The notes under the pieces are model-generated. The model worked only from the letters and a program-made list of their open reading frames with translations. It searched no databases and had not been told where the DNA came from. Of a stretch of 31,284 nucleotides of DNA, positions 19,684-29,463 are shown in pieces. Source of the stretch: Mitosporidium daphniae (lineage: Eukaryota; Microsporidia). The stretch is from NCBI RefSeq assembly GCF_000760515.2, contig NW_013546245.1:1-31284 (forward strand). Reading direction: 5' to 3'. The translations under genes were made by a program, and so were the position numbers. Each line of letters opens with the position of its first letter. Position 1 is the first letter of the stretch.

Positions 19684-22620
19684 ATGAAAACGGACGCCAA
19701 AAGGGCTCGGCTCTTGGCCCAGTATACACACAAGAAGCTTCTGAAGGAGGAGAAACAAACTCTTCTAGAGGGTCTGGCAAATGAACACAAAAAAAGAAAG
19801 GAACTTTTGGCAAAGTACGAGCTGCAAAAGAAAAACATTTCTTCCAGCTCTGTTTCTTCAAAACGTGCAGTTAGAGAGGCTCTTTACACTAAAGCCATCG
19901 AGGAGACACATATTGAAGACAATAGGCAAAATTGTTTCAAACAAGAATTAATATCTCACTCTTCTTTGGAGGTAGAGCGTGTTTCATCCTCTGGCGAAGA
20001 TGATTGGGACGGATTTCTTGATCCTCCAAAAGAGATAGTAGAAAAAAACATCCACGATCCGCAAGATTTTACCGCGGGTAGCGCTCCTCTGACAGGGGCA
20101 TCCCTTTTTAGGATCTTTAATCGTTTGCCTAAGGTTGAGGAGGACCGTTCAAGTTTGCCAATTTTGTCAGAAGAACAGTCGATTGTGGAGATGATTAGAT
20201 ACAATGACATCTCTTTTATTTGCGGAGAGACCGGCTCAGGAAAAACAACTCAGCTTCCACAGTTTTTATTGGAGTCCGGATTTGCTGACCCATCTTCTTC
20301 TCTTTTTCCTGGAAAGATCATTGTGACACAGCCACGTAGGGTGGCTGCAATGTCAATGGCAGCTAGAGTAGCTCATGAGCTTAATGAAGAAGGTATCGTG
20401 GGCTATCAAGTCCGCTACGACAGCACTCAAAACACAGAGGCAACACGGGTGATTTTCATGACTGATGGCATTCTGCTTCGTATCATCGCAAACGATTTCC
20501 TACTCTCTGCTTATTCGGTGATTATCCTTGATGAGGCGCATGAAAGGAGCGTAAATACAGATCTATTGCTTGGTCTGCTGACAAGGATCGTCGCCCTGAG
20601 AAGAAAAAAATTTGACCAAGTACAGGGCTCCCAGGGTACTCCTTTGAAGCTTGTCATCATGAGTGCAACGCTTCAGATGGAAGAGCCGGAGCTTGAGAAC
20701 GAAAAAAAAGTAGCAGACTTGGTTCAACAGACTCCTTCGATGTCTTTATCTCCTCAATCTACTCTTTTCCGTGGATTAGCTCGACCACCGCCGTTTATTG
20801 ATATTCCCTCACGCCAGTTTCCCATCCATATCCATTATTCGAAAAAAACACCGACGGATATGCTATCCGAAGCATATAGGAAAGTTCTTCAAATCCATAA
20901 GAAGCTGCCTGCAGGCGGTATTCTTGTCTTCGTTACAGGCCAGGATGAGGTATGGTCGCTCATAGACCGATTGCGTGGTAACAAAACTCGGAAAGGTGAT
21001 CGCCCCACTGTTCTTCCAGAAACTATCAATGACCCTCTTTCTATGGATGACCGGGATGATCGTTCCGCAGAGCCCGAATACCACTCCATTGTTGATGCGA
21101 ATAATACAGAGAACAATGACCGTCATGGCAACGAGTCTGAGGATATTAGTGAAGACGAGGAGCTTCATCCAAGGATGTTACCACCAATGCGTGTGCTACC
21201 ATTCTATTCCTTGCTACCGTATGCAGAGCAGGAAAAAGTGCTTACCGCCTCTTGCTCCCTGAATGATTCTGAGCGCCTTGTAATTGTCGCTACCAATCTT
21301 GCGGAGACATCTCTCACCATTCCTGGAGTTTCTTATGTTGTTGACACAGGGCGAGTCAAGCGGCGCACATTTGATGGAAATGGCGTAGAAAGCTATTCGA
21401 CGTCTTGGATTTCCAAGGCGAGCGCAAGACAACGAGCTGGTCGGGCTGGAAGAACCGGTCCAGGACACGTTTACCGACTCTATTCTAGCTCTCTTTTCGA
21501 GGACCTTTTTGATGACTTTGACACTCCAGAGATCCTTCGTATGCCAGCAGAGAGTACTTTAGTTTTCTAACGCATCGTAGATATGGTGTTGCAAATGAAA
21601 GCTATGAACATTGATAATGTGGCCCACTTTCCCTTCCCCACTGCGCCAGATCCTGTCAAATTGGAGCAAGGGGAGCGACTTTTGCTGCTGCTTGGTGCGC
21701 TCTCGACGCCTACAGCGGTGGTTACTGAGATTGGTCGAGGGATGGCACTCTTTCCGGTGCCTGTACGTCTATCAAGAATGTAAGTAATCTTGGCTCATTT
21801 CTGTAGGATTGTCGGTGCCGTTCAGCTGGGAAACTCTTTGCTGCTAAGAAGCGTCTTAGACTTGGCCTCGATTCTTTCCGTGGAAAGTCCTTTTATTGCT
21901 GGAAAATCCCGCGAGGTCCTGGCCTCATGTGAAGACGTACTAGCTATGGCCAGACCATTTTCGGACTTGTTTTTGTATTTACATCTTTTTCAAGGCTTTT
22001 CAAAGCTATCATCCCGAAACGAGCAGCGTTCATTTGTCACCCGGTGCCACCTCAATGAAAAGGTTTGTCTTCTTGACTTTTTCTAGTGTCTCAAAGAGGC
22101 TCTCAGGTTAAGATCTCAGCTGGGAACAATAATTTCTCGCTCTTTTGTCAAGGCAGATGCCCTTGAGCCGACAAGCGAACCAATTTGCCCCAAAGATGTC
22201 AACTCCATTTGGTCCCAGCTGATTTCTTTGTTTCTCTTGGCACATCCGGACTGCATTGCAAAGCGGGTCTCTTCCCCGGGCAAAATGCCCGTTTTTTTGC
22301 CTGTAGGCCTGGCAACATGCTCTACAATTAGACTGACCTCTCCCATTTCTACATGGATCTCATTTATCACAATGCCAAACGAAAAAAACGAAGCTCAAAT
22401 TTGCAAGGCCAAGCCAGATACATCGTCGATATTTTCTACAGCTTCTTTTCGGAATAAGAAGCTCGGTGGGTGGTTCGTTTATGGACGGATCAGGCAGCAT
22501 CTTGATACAGATAGGATGGGCGTAGGGAAGATCTCCTTATCCATACTTTCTGAAATACCGGATCCGACCTTACTTCCCGAGCATCTGCTGAAGCTATTTT
22601 CGTCAAATAAATTAACTTAA
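19684..22620 (+). CDS. ECM16: DEAH-box RNA helicase DHX37/Dhr1 (18S rRNA processing)
   Basis: Dhr1/DHX37 releases U3 snoRNA from pre-18S rRNA during small-subunit processome maturation. Four exons: 19684-21553, 21581-21779, 21807-22062 and 22087-22620, giving 952 aa. The introns are 27, 27 and 24 nt, and the first carries a TCTAAC branch-site match. Helicase motifs: GETGSGKT (181-188), TQPRRVAA, DEAH (283-286), SAT, TNLAETSLTIPG, TGRVKRR and QRAGRAGRTGPG. After the first join come VLQMKAMNID, FPFPT and the winged-helix/ratchet region, then an OB-fold tail ending near SILSEIPDP. The basic N-terminus (KRARLLAQYTHKK) and the acidic insertion before the second RecA domain are typical of Dhr1 among DEAH helicases, separating it from Prp2/16/22/43. 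An upstream open stretch to 19648 lacks an ATG. Confidence 0.92.
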
Positions 22621-22674
22621 TTGCCTGCTATCTTTTGAATCTAAATCTGCGGCAAATATGTGCTGTCCGGATAG

Positions 22675-22899
22675 CTAATATTCCCTGTGTGTTGTGGTCT
22701 CATTTGCAATCGCAGCGGCAATGTTAACGTACAAAATAGAGTCAAACGAAACACATATCGATGGACATTTTAATATAATTTGCATGCTCATGGGGCTAAG
22801 GCGATTTCCGATTATTGTAGGCCATATTTCCGGCCGTTGCAAACGAATATACGCTGTCAGGATATCCGGAAAAGGTGTTTTTGGACATGCCTTGCTCAT
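22675..22899 (-). CDS. Possible small unidentified protein (74 aa)
   Basis: Not recognised. An ATG-started frame of 74 codons fills the gap between DHX37 (stop 22620) and the V-ATPase f gene (stop 22942), leaving 54 and 42 nt at its sides, in keeping with local gene spacing. The N-terminal half is Pro-rich with aromatic residues; the C-terminal half is moderately hydrophobic. Opposite-strand frames of similar length overlap it (22694-22924 without an ATG at its beginning, and 22780-23028), so the strand is not settled. Confidence 0.22.
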   Translation of the reverse strand: MSKACPKTPFPDILTAYIRLQRPEIWPTIIGNRLSPMSMQIILKCPSICVSFDSILYVNIAAAIANETTTHREY

Positions 22900-22941
22900 T
22901 TGGGGACATCAAAAGAGATCCTGAGATGGAGCCCGGCTTTT

Positions 22942-23232
22942 CTAGGGGTTAGCTGTGCGATTCAAACTTTTTTTTGCAGATTGAGAGATGGGCGTTATTC
23001 TGGCATTCAAATAGTATTGCCAATATGAGAATGAAAACAAAACCAAGAAAATTAGCGCGCTGAGAAAGCAGTTGAGAGCGGCCGTGTCGGCTTCGCTGAG
23101 CGGCCTTGAGTGGAAAAACTGGGGATCTCGTGACTGATAGCACAGACCAAGAGCGGTGAGAAAGACTACACCAAAGGCCGAATATATACACACAATTACG
23201 GATAATACTCTGGAAATAAAGGGCCTTACCAT
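22942..23232 (-). CDS. V-ATPase subunit f (RNASEK / YPR170W-B family)
   Basis: This is a small two-helix membrane subunit of the V-ATPase Vo sector (RNASEK in animals), part of the proton pump that acidifies vacuoles and endosomes. The ATG at 23232 gives 96 aa; the yeast subunit is about 85. The pattern fits closely: MVRPF at the start, then SAFGVVFLTALGL in the first helix, a short polar lumenal loop, and a second helix with ALIFLVLFSFSYWQYYLNAR ahead of a basic tail. Yeast has RPVVS...SAFGVVILSV...ALVYLVFFVFCGFQVYLARR. A GT...CCAG pair just after the start could be read as a 20-nt intron, but splicing it gives a stop codon, so I treat the gene as intronless. Confidence 0.72.
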   Translation of the reverse strand: MVRPFISRVLSVIVCIYSAFGVVFLTALGLCYQSRDPQFFHSRPLSEADTAALNCFLSALIFLVLFSFSYWQYYLNARITPISQSAKKSLNRTANP

Positions 23233-23328
23233 AAACAAGGGGCCTATCTTGACAAAAAATTTATATTTTAGTTTAATTCGGTTCCCATTGGCTGGCCCGT
23301 AACTTGATAAAAGTGGGCAATAAATAAA

Positions 23329-24117
23329 TTAAAAGAGCCCCCTGATAAATAGTCTAAATCGGTCATATAGTCCCGCCAACGTTGGCTCTGGCCTTACATC
23401 CAGATAAATGGAAGGCACGCGTATCTCTTTTCCCTCGACAAGAGATAGCTTTTTTTGGCCCTCGTAAAAGTCAATGATGTATCTGATGGGCTTTTCAGAG
23501 CATCCGCATCTGTCAACGAACCAGTCGTGTCGATCAAATGGAGGTGCGTAGCCTAGTAATTTCCAAAGCCGTGCCTTGATTGTCAGCTCTTCTGGCTTGC
23601 CGCAAAAACTGGAAAGTGAGGGTTCTTTGCAATCGTGAAGCCTTTCGTATTTTAAAACATGCTGCCAGGCCTGTTCGTTGACAATGTTGTGCATGTGTAC
23701 AATGGCAAAAAGTGTCGATTTGTCCAACGAATTAACATCTTCAACCTTCAACTGACTTGAAATGCCATCTGTTTCTTTTTTTGCCATTGTTTTTCTTAAC
23801 ATTGCCGCTTTGAACATTTCTATCGATGGGTACAGCCAAGTTCCATCTGTTCCGGTGCGTTTTATAGAAGAAGATATTCGCATAGAGGTAGGTGAATTTC
23901 CAGAGTTTTCCTCCGATGTTCCGAGACACAGGGAGTGTGAAGAACATCCACTGGTGGCGGGACAGCTGCCAACCTCACCAATATAAGGGCAGGACAATCC
24001 GGGTTGTTCGCCAGATGTTGGCTTTACGGGACATTCTGAAGAATCCATATAATTTGAACTTGGATTCCCGAACTTTGTGCAATTGTGGGAACACTCTGAA
24101 GCTTGAGCTACACTCAT
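23329..24117 (-). CDS. CYC3: Holocytochrome c-type synthase (cytochrome c heme lyase)
   Basis: HCCS attaches heme covalently to the CXXCH motif of apocytochrome c (and, in some fungi, c1) in the mitochondrial intermembrane space. Single exon; ATG 24117 gives 262 aa, near the family's 260-290. The N-terminal part has three Cys-Pro dipeptides (CPV, CPY, CPA) typical of heme lyases. The core shows WLYPSIEMFKAAMLRK, the conserved heme-binding His in MHNIVNEQAW, then FCGKP, ARLWKLLGY, PFDRHDWFVDRCG, RYIIDFYEG and LDVRPEPT, all diagnostic. The frame is open upstream to 24192, without an earlier ATG, and would run to within 20 nt of the CBS stop; 24117 leaves 56 nt. Whether it also serves cytochrome c1 cannot be told from sequence. 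With COX10 and COA8 it shows the respiratory chain is kept. Confidence 0.95.
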   Translation of the reverse strand: MSVAQASECSHNCTKFGNPSSNYMDSSECPVKPTSGEQPGLSCPYIGEVGSCPATSGCSSHSLCLGTSEENSGNSPTSMRISSSIKRTGTDGTWLYPSIEMFKAAMLRKTMAKKETDGISSQLKVEDVNSLDKSTLFAIVHMHNIVNEQAWQHVLKYERLHDCKEPSLSSFCGKPEELTIKARLWKLLGYAPPFDRHDWFVDRCGCSEKPIRYIIDFYEGQKKLSLVEGKEIRVPSIYLDVRPEPTLAGLYDRFRLFIRGLF

Positions 24118-24173
24118 CGTGAAAAAGAAAAACCAACAAGGACCAGGTGTGGGGTTTTGAATTTTATTTAAGG

Positions 24174-25844
24174 TTACAGGTTTAAATAACACTTCATTAA
24201 AGTTTTTTGCGCGAGGGTTCCTACCAGCGTATTCTCATCCCTGGATGAGGTCACAATTAAAAACGGTGCGTTACTCTTGATCAGCATTTGGATTGCCATT
24301 TGGATGGAAGTTTTTCCAGAAACCAAAAGGTCTTGGCTTATTGGCTTGAGCGGAGCCTCTAGCCCCTGGGCCAAGCATTGAAACGCGTCCTGGAATGAAA
24401 TGAGCCCTAAAACGCTGTTTTTCACAACCATGTTTGTGAAGAGGGGAATTTCTTTTACTACTAGCAGTACTTGTGGCGCATTTTCATGTTTGAAAAATTG
24501 GCGAAAACATGTGTTAATTGATGTCTACGGTAAATAACATTTGCAGCTCGTACCAGACTATCTTTCTCAACATACGAAAATGGCTCAGGAATATTGGATT
24601 CTTCCAAAGAGCTGTTCATGCTTACTTGGATGGGATTTATAAATTGATGGTATGCCATCCAGTCATCCTTTATGAACTTTGACATATAGTTTCTGACCGA
24701 ATCTGGGAGAATGATTAGAATGGTCTGCTTCGATGAAAGGTTCTTTCCAACCACCATGGCAACATGTGCAGCAGAGCCACTGCTCCCTCCACATAATAAC
24801 CCTTCCTCTCTTATCAGCCTTCTTGCCATGGTAAATGAGTCTTTATCATCGACACTAACCCATTCATCGATCGAGGAATAATCCAAAGTATTTGGGATGA
24901 AATCGTATCCAATGCCTTCAATTGATGCATGTTAAGATAATACCTTCTACGAGATACATGCTTTTAGAAACTTTGGTGTGGCCTTTTTTCTTGAGTGCCA
25001 AAGAAGACCCGAAAGGATCAACAGCAATGATCTAAAAAGGAGGTTACCATAGCTCGAGCAACTACCTTGACATGAGGGGCCGCCTTTTTGATTGCCCTAC
25101 CTACCCCGGATACTGTACCGCCCGTTCCTGCTCCAATGATCACGACATCGATATCTGCTCCGTTGTTTGTTGCCTGTAAGATTTCGGTTGCTGTAGTTAT
25201 TTCGTGAGTTAAAGGGTTATTTATATTGCTGTACTGGTCAAGTATTACTGAATCTGGTACTTCTTTCTGCAGTTTTTTTGCCAGGCCTAATGGATAAGTC
25301 AATGTGTGTCTTAACTGATGTGACTACTAGGATGATCAAATGGAACATTGGTGGGGGTTCTTCTCACGTCAGCTCCCATTGCTTTTAAAATGTTGATCTA
25401 GGAAAAGTCATATTGGCGGCACGAATGCATACCTTTTCCATACTCATCTTTTCAGGAATGGTAATGATCACCTTATAGCCCCTTACCGCTCCAATCAAAG
25501 CTAACCCAATTCCTATGATGTTCAGAAAAATACAATATTTTAACCTGTGTTTCCTGACGTGGGCTCAATAATGGTGGACTTTCCAGGTATCAGGATCCCT
25601 CTTTTCTCTGCATCTTCAACCATTGCATAAGCTATCCTATCCTTAACAGACCCCCCTGGATTGAAGAACTCGCATTTTGCGACTATAGCGATCAGATATT
25701 TGAGTATTTACCGATGCGACAGGCCAGTCCCTCTTTTTTGGGAATATTATTTAGCTGAACAATCGGAGTATTTCCAATTGTCTTGAGGATATCAGGGTAA
25801 ACGCCCCTATTTGCTAGAAAGCTTTTTTGTTGCGTTATGGTCAT
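24174..25844 (-). CDS. CYS4: Cystathionine beta-synthase
   Basis: CBS condenses serine and homocysteine to cystathionine in a PLP-dependent reaction, entering transsulfuration. Eight exons: 25844-25712, 25682-25545, 25512-25433, 25397-25316, 25286-25066, 25031-24944, 24915-24554 and 24524-24174, giving 484 aa (yeast 507). Introns are 29, 32, 35, 29, 34, 28 and 29 nt. Visible: TIGNTP, the PLP lysine in GGSVKDR (K58), PTSGNTG (84-91), SSHISLAKKL (made by the fourth join), VILDQY, GAGTGG (196-201), EGIGYDFIP (sixth join), [11 protein letters not shown] and [10 protein letters not shown]. As in yeast there is no N-terminal heme-binding extension. The C-terminal roughly 115 residues form a divergent Bateman (CBS-domain) pair. 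Introns 2 and 4 have GTTAA donors. The seventh join was chosen because it gives an open, sensible CBS-domain frame; it is the least certain. Confidence 0.93.
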
Positions 25845-26094
25845 TAAAAATGGAATCAGTTGCGATTAATTTATTTCCTCGTTTAAGCTTTCCTTGAATG
25901 GCGACTGCACGAACGAATAAAAATTTATTAAACCTGATTGGGCCCGCTAGCTTACACATTGCGTCCCTAATTGAAAATTCTATTTAGGGTTAGGGGCCCT
26001 ACGCCACGCTTTAATCTATGCTTCAGCCAATGAGTTGTTGGCCAAAAGGCATCCCAATAAAACCCATCTCCAACCGCAATTAAACAACACAGAT
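25845..26094. other. Region upstream of CBS with TTAGGG-like pair
   Basis: This stretch carries the CBS promoter (minus strand) and, if real, the promoter of the small plus-strand frame at 26095. TTAGGGTTAGGGG at 25984-25996 is two telomere-type units. A minus-strand frame of about 63 codons (26158-25967) overlaps it without a motif or an ATG start. Nothing else is identified. Confidence 0.4.
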
Positions 26095-26289
26095 ATGATG
26101 GCAAGACAAAACACATGCTATACATTTGGATTTTCCCGCATGATCGACGTACACGCAATCGAAATCACATTGCCAGAAATACAAACCGAGCGCGATAAAA
26201 GAGATGTCGATTTTTTCTTGGTCTCTGAGGACGGTATTTTGCAAATTGAATTTGATCTCTTTAGCTCCTTGACCTTATTGATACTGTAA
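26095..26289 (+). CDS. Possible small unidentified protein (64 aa)
   Basis: Not recognised. The ATG at 26095 starts 64 codons; the same frame is open upstream to about 25978 without an ATG. The C-terminal part is acidic and hydrophobic (residues about 17-58, with alternating Ile, Glu, Asp and Leu) and looks protein-like. The end lies 24 nt from the convergent ADA1 stop, in keeping with local spacing. A competing minus-strand reading over the same bases is also open for about 60 codons, so this stays a weak call. Confidence 0.22.
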   Translation: MMARQNTCYTFGFSRMIDVHAIEITLPEIQTERDKRDVDFFLVSEDGILQIEFDLFSSLTLLIL

Positions 26290-26313
26290 CCTGACGGTAA
26301 ACGTTGGTTTTCA

Positions 26314-27014
26314 TTACAAGGCGAATGCCCAATAATTTGAATGGCCTTGAGGATACATTTTGATGAGAACGACTAGCATTATCAAAGTGCACACGAATAC
26401 CTCAATTGCTCCTTTGACATCTGCAAGAACTTGGTCTGATATCAAGGATGGGTCTAGTCCATGTAATGGAGCGACCTCTGTAAAATAATCAAAAATATCC
26501 ACAAGTGAGGGAAGGTATCCCGTTGAGGTCCGGCCATGTGTGACAGGTGCGTGAAGCATCTTCTCAGGATACAATGGATCCAACAAGGAAAGGGAGTAAC
26601 TCGGCTCAAGAGCCTCTAAAAGGTAATTTTGAGAAATGTCAATATTAAAACAGGGATTAGTCGGTATTGAGCAAGATGACAGAATCAGAGGAATTGACCA
26701 AGTTGCTTTGGATGCAATAAAGCTAGCATTTCCATGGTCATCCGAAAGAGCGTCTTCGTCTTCTTGTTGCGATTGGTACCTTCTAAATAGAAGAGTGGTA
26801 ATCAATTTGTTATGTTCGCCAACTAAATAATAAATAGCACATAAATACTATTTTCAAGGCCCAGACACTCTTTGACGATTTCAAAAAGCTCCGCTTGGGA
26901 AAGCAGTCCTTCGAGATACTGTAAAATCGAGATCCAGTATTTTTGCGGACGCAATGACCGCTCGGCGATGATGAAGTCAATACGGGTCTTTTGCAATTCC
27001 AAGGCCGAGCTCAT
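26314..27014 (-). CDS. HFI1: SAGA complex subunit ADA1/HFI1 (TADA1-like)
   Basis: ADA1/HFI1 is a histone-fold-containing structural subunit of the SAGA coactivator. Two exons (27014-26849, 26822-26314) join over a 26-nt phase-1 intron (26848-26823), giving 224 aa. The N-terminal block fits the family: a helix, then KYWISILQYLEGLLSQAELFEIVKECL, and after the join ENIGEHNKLITTLLFRR, compared with the family's QYW...L..WF..KISKEEFD...HN.FLLAIL. The middle is low complexity. The C-terminal part (about residues 165-215) holds helices ending in a hydrophobic stretch, a plausible but divergent remainder of the histone-fold region. It is shorter than yeast HFI1 (488 aa) and human TADA1 (335 aa). The call depends on the N-terminal block. 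It is divergent from NST1 with an 82-nt spacer. Confidence 0.6.
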
Positions 27015-27096
27015 CAATGTATGTTTAAAATACTCTTTAATTAAAATCACGATTAAAATTAAAATTTAATGCTTTTAGTTTAATTTTTAAATAGAC
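27015..27096. promoter_or_regulatory. 82-bp A+T-rich divergent promoter ADA1/NST1
   Basis: The spacer is almost wholly A/T, with repeated TTTAATTTT-type elements on both strands: 27079-27088 on the plus strand, nine bases before the NST1 ATG, and TTTTAATTTTAAT in the minus orientation near 27050-27066. A shared core promoter is the natural reading. Confidence 0.4.
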
Positions 27097-29463
27097 ATGG
27101 CCAAAAGTCACAATGCATCAAACGGTGGAGTCGTGGTACATAACAAAACTAAAAAAGAATCTCCATCATCGGCATCAAAATCGGCCACAAGTTTTATGCG
27201 TGCCTTTTGTAGAGAAACCTCCTTACCACAAGGGACTAGAAACGGCGCACATTCGCCGATAAATCACACGACTCACCAAACACAGTGGGATCATCCAGTA
27301 TTGATGACAAAAGCATCTTCTCTTGTTCCGTCTTTTTGGACATTTTTATCGCCGGTAGAGCAAAATTGCGTTAAAAATTACTGGCTAGATTTGAAGCCAC
27401 ACGAGCGTTCCTGGTTGGTATCCGCCGAAAAAGCACATGTTTTAACGCTTTTCTCACGGCACAAAACGCTTTCTTGTGGATGTACATTTTGCCATCGTCG
27501 ACGAGCAATTGTTGAAGAGGAAATAATAGCGCTTTATGATGCATATGCATTAGAGCTGGAAAGTTTCAGCACAAGCGTTGCACTCAGTAGAGGCCCCAAT
27601 CGCGAATCTCAACCGACGCTCTCGGAGCTTTTTATGACTTATGAGGATGTTCTTGATGATGAATATTTAGTTTGTGAACAGGAGAGCGAAGAAAATGGCG
27701 ATGTATATCCACTAGATGATGAGGATGATCAGTTCATTGAGGAATTGGATGTGGAAGATGAAAGTGATACCTTTATTACCGAAGCGAGGTCCGCCTCATC
27801 TTACAGGAACAGCCATTTTTTCCCTACAGACGGACCGTCACGAGAAATTGCTTTTCGGTCTGCACTTATGTCAATAGCAGGAGATTTGCTTCAAAATGAT
27901 GGCCGTAGATTTGTTGGGCTATTTGAAAAGCTTGCTGAACGGCGGATCCGTTTCGAGAAGGGGCCAGAGAATCCGCATCGAGCCACTCAAAATAATACCA
28001 TTTTTACACCCATTGATCTTCCATACCATCCACAAGATAGCGATGACATTAAGACCAAGGAGCCCTTTATATGTTCTCCTGAAATTGACAGTAATGCTAC
28101 TGCGGCAGCGGTAGCAAATGCAGCGGCCTCTTCTTTCCTATGTCACCGTCACCTTCAAAATCCTCCCAAAGCACAACGGCCCGCTGTTAATGAATACGCA
28201 AGCCTTAATGGTGACGGTGATGATGATGATTCGGAATATGACACAGAGTCAGAAGAGGAAGCTGGATATTTAAATCGGTACACTCAGCGTCAACCCCATT
28301 TACGTGAAGGACCGTTTCAGGGTTCTTTTGAGGAAAACCAAATTGAAGAAGGCCGGCGGATATTTCAAGTAATCGCTGCCAAAGCCTTTGAACAGAAAGC
28401 TGTTGTTGCTTTTAAAGAAATGTCTGCAATGGCTCGCCTACGTGCACTTGCTTTAGAGGAACAAACCGAGGCTTCTGAGCGTGAAGCAAAGGCCCAGGCT
28501 CAGAGGCTAGCAAGGCAGAAGAAAAGGCAGGCTAAGAAGAAAAAAAAGAAAGGCGGAAATATCTTACCGACAAATCCTTCTGAAACAGAGACCTTTGATG
28601 ACCAAAGCATGATTGAGTCTTTAGTTGAAGCTCCAATTGAAAATGTACCTGCTGATGAAAAACAAGAATTGACTAATTTTCAAACAGATACTGATTCTCG
28701 GCATAGAGATGATTCATATGGCGAATACAGAGAATCGCCTCCTCTTGAAAGGGAGAGCAAAGATTCAATACCTACAAGTGGTAGTAGCTCTTTTACGGCC
28801 AACACCGAAAAGGCAACGGCAAAGAAAACACAACTAGCATACTCGGAGCAAATTATTGGACCGGATTCTGAATGGAAAAAAAAACTCCCAAAAAAGCCTT
28901 CCTCTGGTGAAATAGATTCTAAATCATCTCTAAAGGCAAAAAAGAACCGTGACCCAAACAATGCGTCTTCCAGTAAAAATGTTACCTCCACTAAAGACAC
29001 AGCCCCCAATGTACGGAACAACAGGAACACCAAAAAGGCAGAAAAAGCGCCCGACTCAGCAAACAATAGCAAACCCATCCCCAAGTCGCTCTCTTGTCCC
29101 GCAGATTTAATCTCATTTGCGAACAAAAGCCGGCCCGAAGCTATAATTAACGTCGAAGAAACACACACAAAAGATCAGAATGGATCTATATGTGGCAGAA
29201 GTTCTTTACTTTATGACGATGCCTCGATCCCTTCAGGGCATCTTGACATTGATGATATACTTGGGTGGACACCTCCTCCAATTTCCAATCCACTATTTAA
29301 CAATTCGGGGCATTCACAGGTATCAATGCTGCCTTCCACAGCATCAATATCGTTTTCCAGTGCAAAATTTTTTCCACCTCCGCCAGGATTTTCTCCACTT
29401 TCATTGCCCAACGTTGGTTTAAAGAAAAACGAACCGGTTATTTTTCCTCCCTCCCATCTATAG
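27097..29463 (+). CDS. NST1: NST1 family stress-response protein
   Basis: NST1 is a fungal protein linked to salt tolerance and mRNA-related functions; its molecular role is poorly defined. Single exon, 788 aa (the family is usually about 1,000-1,300). The conserved N-terminal module is plain: FLSPVEQNCVKNYWLDLKPHERSWLV, a Lys/Val/Leu helix, then the Cys cluster CGCTFCHRRR followed by AIVEEEIIALYDAYALELE. An acidic Asp/Glu stretch follows (about 195-235). The second conserved segment, EEGRRIFQVIAAKAFEQKAV, leads into a long charged helix with a run of lysines near residues 470-485, as in the family. The C-terminal third is Ser/Lys/Asn-rich and disordered, ending in Pro-rich FPPPPGF. TTTAATTTTT lies just before the ATG. 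Confidence 0.88.
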   Translation: MAKSHNASNGGVVVHNKTKKESPSSASKSATSFMRAFCRETSLPQGTRNGAHSPINHTTHQTQWDHPVLMTKASSLVPSFWTFLSPVEQNCVKNYWLDLKPHERSWLVSAEKAHVLTLFSRHKTLSCGCTFCHRRRAIVEEEIIALYDAYALELESFSTSVALSRGPNRESQPTLSELFMTYEDVLDDEYLVCEQESEENGDVYPLDDEDDQFIEELDVEDESDTFITEARSASSYRNSHFFPTDGPSREIAFRSALMSIAGDLLQNDGRRFVGLFEKLAERRIRFEKGPENPHRATQNNTIFTPIDLPYHPQDSDDIKTKEPFICSPEIDSNATAAAVANAAASSFLCHRHLQNPPKAQRPAVNEYASLNGDGDDDDSEYDTESEEEAGYLNRYTQRQPHLREGPFQGSFEENQIEEGRRIFQVIAAKAFEQKAVVAFKEMSAMARLRALALEEQTEASEREAKAQAQRLARQKKRQAKKKKKKGGNILPTNPSETETFDDQSMIESLVEAPIENVPADEKQELTNFQTDTDSRHRDDSYGEYRESPPLERESKDSIPTSGSSSFTANTEKATAKKTQLAYSEQIIGPDSEWKKKLPKKPSSGEIDSKSSLKAKKNRDPNNASSSKNVTSTKDTAPNVRNNRNTKKAEKAPDSANNSKPIPKSLSCPADLISFANKSRPEAIINVEETHTKDQNGSICGRSSLLYDDASIPSGHLDIDDILGWTPPPISNPLFNNSGHSQVSMLPSTASISFSSAKFFPPPPGFSPLSLPNVGLKKNEPVIFPPSHL

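Noticed and set aside
23213-23232. A 20-nt GT...AG intron at the start of the V-ATPase f gene
   Set aside because: Splicing creates a stop codon; the unspliced ATG frame matches the yeast subunit N-terminus.
24525-24540. A 14-nt intron in the CBS Bateman region
   Set aside because: Too short; the donor 13 nt further upstream gives a 29-nt intron in the same frame.
25308-25320. A frameshift or 13-nt intron in CBS after the FDHP block
   Set aside because: A normal 29-nt intron (25315-25287) restores both the frame and the SHIS-LAKKL pattern, so no break is needed.
28680-29168. 162-codon minus-strand frame under NST1
   Set aside because: It is an antisense shadow of the Ser/Lys-rich coding region of NST1, where codon bias keeps the opposite frame open.
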